Shown: positions 43,071 to 45,541 of the stretch, piece after piece
Layout of the letters: each line of letters opens with the position of its first letter
Numbering within the stretch: position 1 is the stretch's first letter
Source of the DNA: Caldifarciminota bacterium
Lineage (GTDB): Bacteria > Hydrothermota > Tepidihabitantia > B3-TA06
DNA: 45,541 nt
Assembly (NCBI GenBank): GCA_023128825.1
Contig: JAGMDF010000075.1
Span: forward strand, 1 to 45,541
Reading direction: 5' to 3'
Notes under the pieces: generated by a model
Databases searched by the model: none
Seen by the model: the letters and a program-made list of their open reading frames with translations, nothing else
What the model was told of the DNA's origin: nothing
Program-made: the position numbers and the translations under genes

Positions 43071-45541
43071 TCATTTCACCCCCTCCACTATCTTAATCTC
43101 CTCCTCGCTCAGGTCGTAGAGCTCGTACACCAGCTTATCAATCTCCGAGTTGGTGTAGTCAATCTGGCGTTGCAGGCGTTTCTTGGTATCCGGGACTTTG
43201 GCTTGGGCCAGCTTTTTGTTCAAATCAAGCATCCGCTCCACCAGCTTTACCATCGTGTCGTGGCGCTTCTTATCCTCAGGGTCGTCAAAGTCAATGGTGC
43301 GAATGGGGAGGGGTTTTAGGTTTACGACCTTTACTTGTGCAAAGGTTCTTCCACTTTCCTTTACACGTTCGACATATAGGAAATTCAGCAACTTAGAATT
43401 GTATATTCCGAGGAAATATTTGAGTGAGAATAAAGGCTCCTTCAAATGAATAACATGAGTGCTATCTAAAGTCAGGTATTTCTCTGTGTCTATTGTAGCT
43501 CGTAACCGATCACTTGTTTGGCGACTTATCAACTTTCCTGAAACCTTAAACATTTGGGGATTAGTATTACTCCAGAGCTTTTCAGGTGCATAGAATACAT
43601 AATGACCGCCGAACTCTAAAAAATATCGGTCTATATCGCGCCCTCGGATTACTTTTTCCCACTTCTTACCTGTTGGTGTAGTCGAAAGAAACTGTTTGTT
43701 ATCCCCAGTGATTATACCTTGATAGACGGTGCAAATGCTACCTAAAGGAACACATGGTTTTTGCTTAATTCTATCGAGCAATGCTATAACTTTGGGGTTC
43801 ATTAGAAGGTTAAACTGGGGGGCTTTTAAGAATATTTCTCTGTTGGCGATGGTTGTTTCGGGAGTATTAAACACCTGATATGAATTTGCAGTTTCAACAA
43901 CTGCCTTCCGAATCCTCTTATTCGGTGTAAAGACAAAAATGCCACTTCCACCTAGCTCTGCTTTCGGGAATACTTTGTATCTCAGATCCACAATTCTAGA
44001 AAGACTACCTTCTTCTATCATTAACTTCCTGAGGTCTTGGAAATAAAAACTAGTAAAGAATAAATTAGGGATGATAAAAGAAAACTCTCCCTTGGGTGTA
44101 AGCAGCTTGATACATTTTTCCATAAATAATCCGAAGAGGTTCATTTTATACTGAGCCGCATGTGGATATTTATTGCTGTAATATGAGATTATCTCTTTGT
44201 CTTCAGATTCCTGTTTTCTTCCGAGGAGTAAGCTCCGGTACGGCGGATTCCCTATCACTGCGTCGAAGCCGCCCGCATCCATGATGTCCTTGAACTCAAC
44301 CTCCCAGTCAAAGGCGTTGATGCGGTACTGCGCCTCATCGTCGAACATGTCGGCCTGCTTACCTTGGTAGAAATCCAAGCCGATCAGCGAGTTGCCGCAC
44401 TTTATGTTCGAGCCCAGGTCGGGCAGCGCCCGCTGGTGGAATATCGCAAGCTGGCGCTTCAACGTCTCCTCACTCTCGCCCTCCAGCACCTTTAAGAGCA
44501 GCGAAAGCTTGGTGACCTCCACCGCCTGCAGGTCTATGTCCACCCCGTAGATGTTATTTAATAGTATCCGCTTGCGCTCCTCGGTCGAAAGCCGCCACTC
44601 CCGCTCCGTTACCTGATAAAGCTGCTTGCGGTGCTTTTCCGGCCCATCTTCGATGTAGTAGTCGCGGTGCCAGTCCAAAAGATACTGGTAAGCACCCAAA
44701 AGGAACGACCCCGACCCGCACGCCGGGTCAAGTATCCTGAGCTTTGCCGCCTGAGCAGGCGTCTTGCCCTTGCACAGCTTGCCCACCGTGTTGGAAACGA
44801 TATAGTCAACTATGTAGGTTGGAGTGTAGTAGACCCCGCCCGCCTTGCGAACCTCAGGCTTTTCTTCAACCTTTGCATAGTGCGCCTTAGTAAGCCGGAT
44901 GACCTTGCCCAGGAACTGCTCGTACACCTGGCCCAGGATGTCGGCAGGCAGAACCGAGAACTCGTAAGGGCTGTCCGGGTAGTAAATGTCCTTGATGATG
45001 CGCTTGAGCTTGTCGTTATCTATTGTAAGATTCAGGGTGAGATCATCGGGCGGCTCTTCCCTGCCCTTCTCTTTCTTGAAGTGGAACAGCCCGGAGTTGT
45101 AGCGGTCGTCGGCATCGCGGAATAACTGGGTGAGACGCTTGTAGATATTAGCTCCGTTCATGATTGACTGGAGCCTTCCATACCCCTCGATTCCCCGGTC
45201 CTCGCAGATTCGCAGGAAGATGATACGGTCAATGGTCTTCTGTACAGCGAAGTTCAGTTGACGGGTGGAGAGCTTGGGATTACGGAGGGCGATGTTCCGG
45301 GCAAGCTCGTCGCGCCACTGCTCTATCTCGGCCAGGAAAGCATCGTCTACCTCGGCGGTGCCTCGCTTCAGTTTGGTCGATTCAACATATTTGTCGAACG
45401 AACCCTTGAGCACCGCATCCTTGGAGAAGATGGAGGCGATTTCATCCCAGCGGTCGATGTAGTCCTTGTATTCGATATAGAGGATACGGGCTGTTGACGC
45501 CTTGTCGGTCTGCACCGGCTTGATGCGACAGTCGTAGACCG
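43071..45541 (-). CDS. Eco57I-like type IIG restriction-modification protein, N-terminus beyond window
   Basis: At least 822 residues. The frame is open to the right edge (…VYDCRIKPVQTDKASTAR), and the family has an N-terminal nuclease domain there, so the GTG at 45515 in the track is not the start. Counting from it: helical region to about 220, motif X GGVYYTPTYIVDYIV near 227, SAM motif I LDPACGSGSFLLGAY near 262, NIYGVDIDLQAVEVTKLSL, catalytic motif IV GNPPY near 425, then a target-recognition region (about 560-760, TVYQGIITGDNKQFL, VIRGRDIDRYF) and a helical tail ending YELYDLSEEEIKIVEGVK. It methylates adenine N6 and presumably cuts DNA with the missing N-terminal domain. The 5' two thirds are GC-rich and the recognition region AT-richer, suggesting an exchanged specificity segment. 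Confidence 0.9.
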   Translation of the reverse strand, partial: VYDCRIKPVQTDKASTARILYIEYKDYIDRWDEIASIFSKDAVLKGSFDKYVESTKLKRGTAEVDDAFLAEIEQWRDELARNIALRNPKLSTRQLNFAVQKTIDRIIFLRICEDRGIEGYGRLQSIMNGANIYKRLTQLFRDADDRYNSGLFHFKKEKGREEPPDDLTLNLTIDNDKLKRIIKDIYYPDSPYEFSVLPADILGQVYEQFLGKVIRLTKAHYAKVEEKPEVRKAGGVYYTPTYIVDYIVSNTVGKLCKGKTPAQAAKLRILDPACGSGSFLLGAYQYLLDWHRDYYIEDGPEKHRKQLYQVTEREWRLSTEERKRILLNNIYGVDIDLQAVEVTKLSLLLKVLEGESEETLKRQLAIFHQRALPDLGSNIKCGNSLIGLDFYQGKQADMFDDEAQYRINAFDWEVEFKDIMDAGGFDAVIGNPPYRSLLLGRKQESEDKEIISYYSNKYPHAAQYKMNLFGLFMEKCIKLLTPKGEFSFIIPNLFFTSFYFQDLRKLMIEEGSLSRIVDLRYKVFPKAELGGSGIFVFTPNKRIRKAVVETANSYQVFNTPETTIANREIFLKAPQFNLLMNPKVIALLDRIKQKPCVPLGSICTVYQGIITGDNKQFLSTTPTGKKWEKVIRGRDIDRYFLEFGGHYVFYAPEKLWSNTNPQMFKVSGKLISRQTSDRLRATIDTEKYLTLDSTHVIHLKEPLFSLKYFLGIYNSKLLNFLYVERVKESGRTFAQVKVVNLKPLPIRTIDFDDPEDKKRHDTMVKLVERMLDLNKKLAQAKVPDTKKRLQRQIDYTNSEIDKLVYELYDLSEEEIKIVEGVK

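Noticed and set aside
1-45541. tRNA, rRNA, insertion sequences or prophage genes
   Set aside because: I saw no cloverleaf, rRNA or transposase/integrase sequence; a tRNAscan-SE and ISfinder search would be decisive.

Overview
The window looks like a chromosomal contig from an uncultured, fairly GC-rich Gram-negative-type bacterium, probably from an FCB-like or WOR-3/TA06-like candidate phylum. This is inference, because there is no rRNA marker. It rests on very large secreted proteins ending in FlgD/T9SS-like beta-sandwich domains, a gingipain-family (C25) peptidase, lipoproteins, a YfhO-type membrane protein and an unusually long MutL-like ASKHA ATPase.

Layout. 1-353 is the start of sucC. 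572-12497 (minus strand) is a secretome block: a C25 peptidase with a TolB-like propeller protein, then three tandem paralogous secreted proteins, two of which share a cysteine-containing C-terminal module. 12990-18602 (plus) is a four-gene cell-surface glycan operon: GT2, GT4, a flippase-like membrane protein and YfhO. Next come a lipoprotein (minus), mfd, a small minus-strand gene that may be frameshifted, argS, a MarR regulator with a secreted glycerophosphodiesterase, and another lipoprotein. 28460-33856 carries pyrimidine-nucleoside phosphorylase and then gyrA, a dCMP-deaminase-like gene, rsmD and coaD. hslU follows, without an adjacent hslV, and then the 952-aa MutL-like protein.

Between these housekeeping blocks are visibly AT-richer minus-strand cassettes that look like acquired defence or mobile-island DNA: a KAP-family NTPase (27098-28369), a four-gene operon of three winged-helix proteins plus a PD-(D/E)XK nuclease (35725-37508), and a zinc-ribbon protein plus a second PD-(D/E)XK protein (41736-42952). 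An Eco57I-like type IIG restriction-modification protein runs off the right edge. Between the MutL-like gene and this last block lie broken ends of two restriction/methylase genes and of an AbiJ-like HEPN gene. No known defence system name can be assigned to the two nuclease operons, and they are the best candidates for an undescribed system.

Two signals run across the whole window. First, nearly every transcription unit is preceded by TTGAC(A/T), a 16-17 bp spacer and TANNNT. In seven cases the -10 box lies only 5-9 bp before the start codon, so leaderless transcription appears common here. Second, intergenic DNA carries at least three families of short palindromic repeats. One shows compensatory base changes in two stems, and another is nested inside the hairpin loop of a third family.
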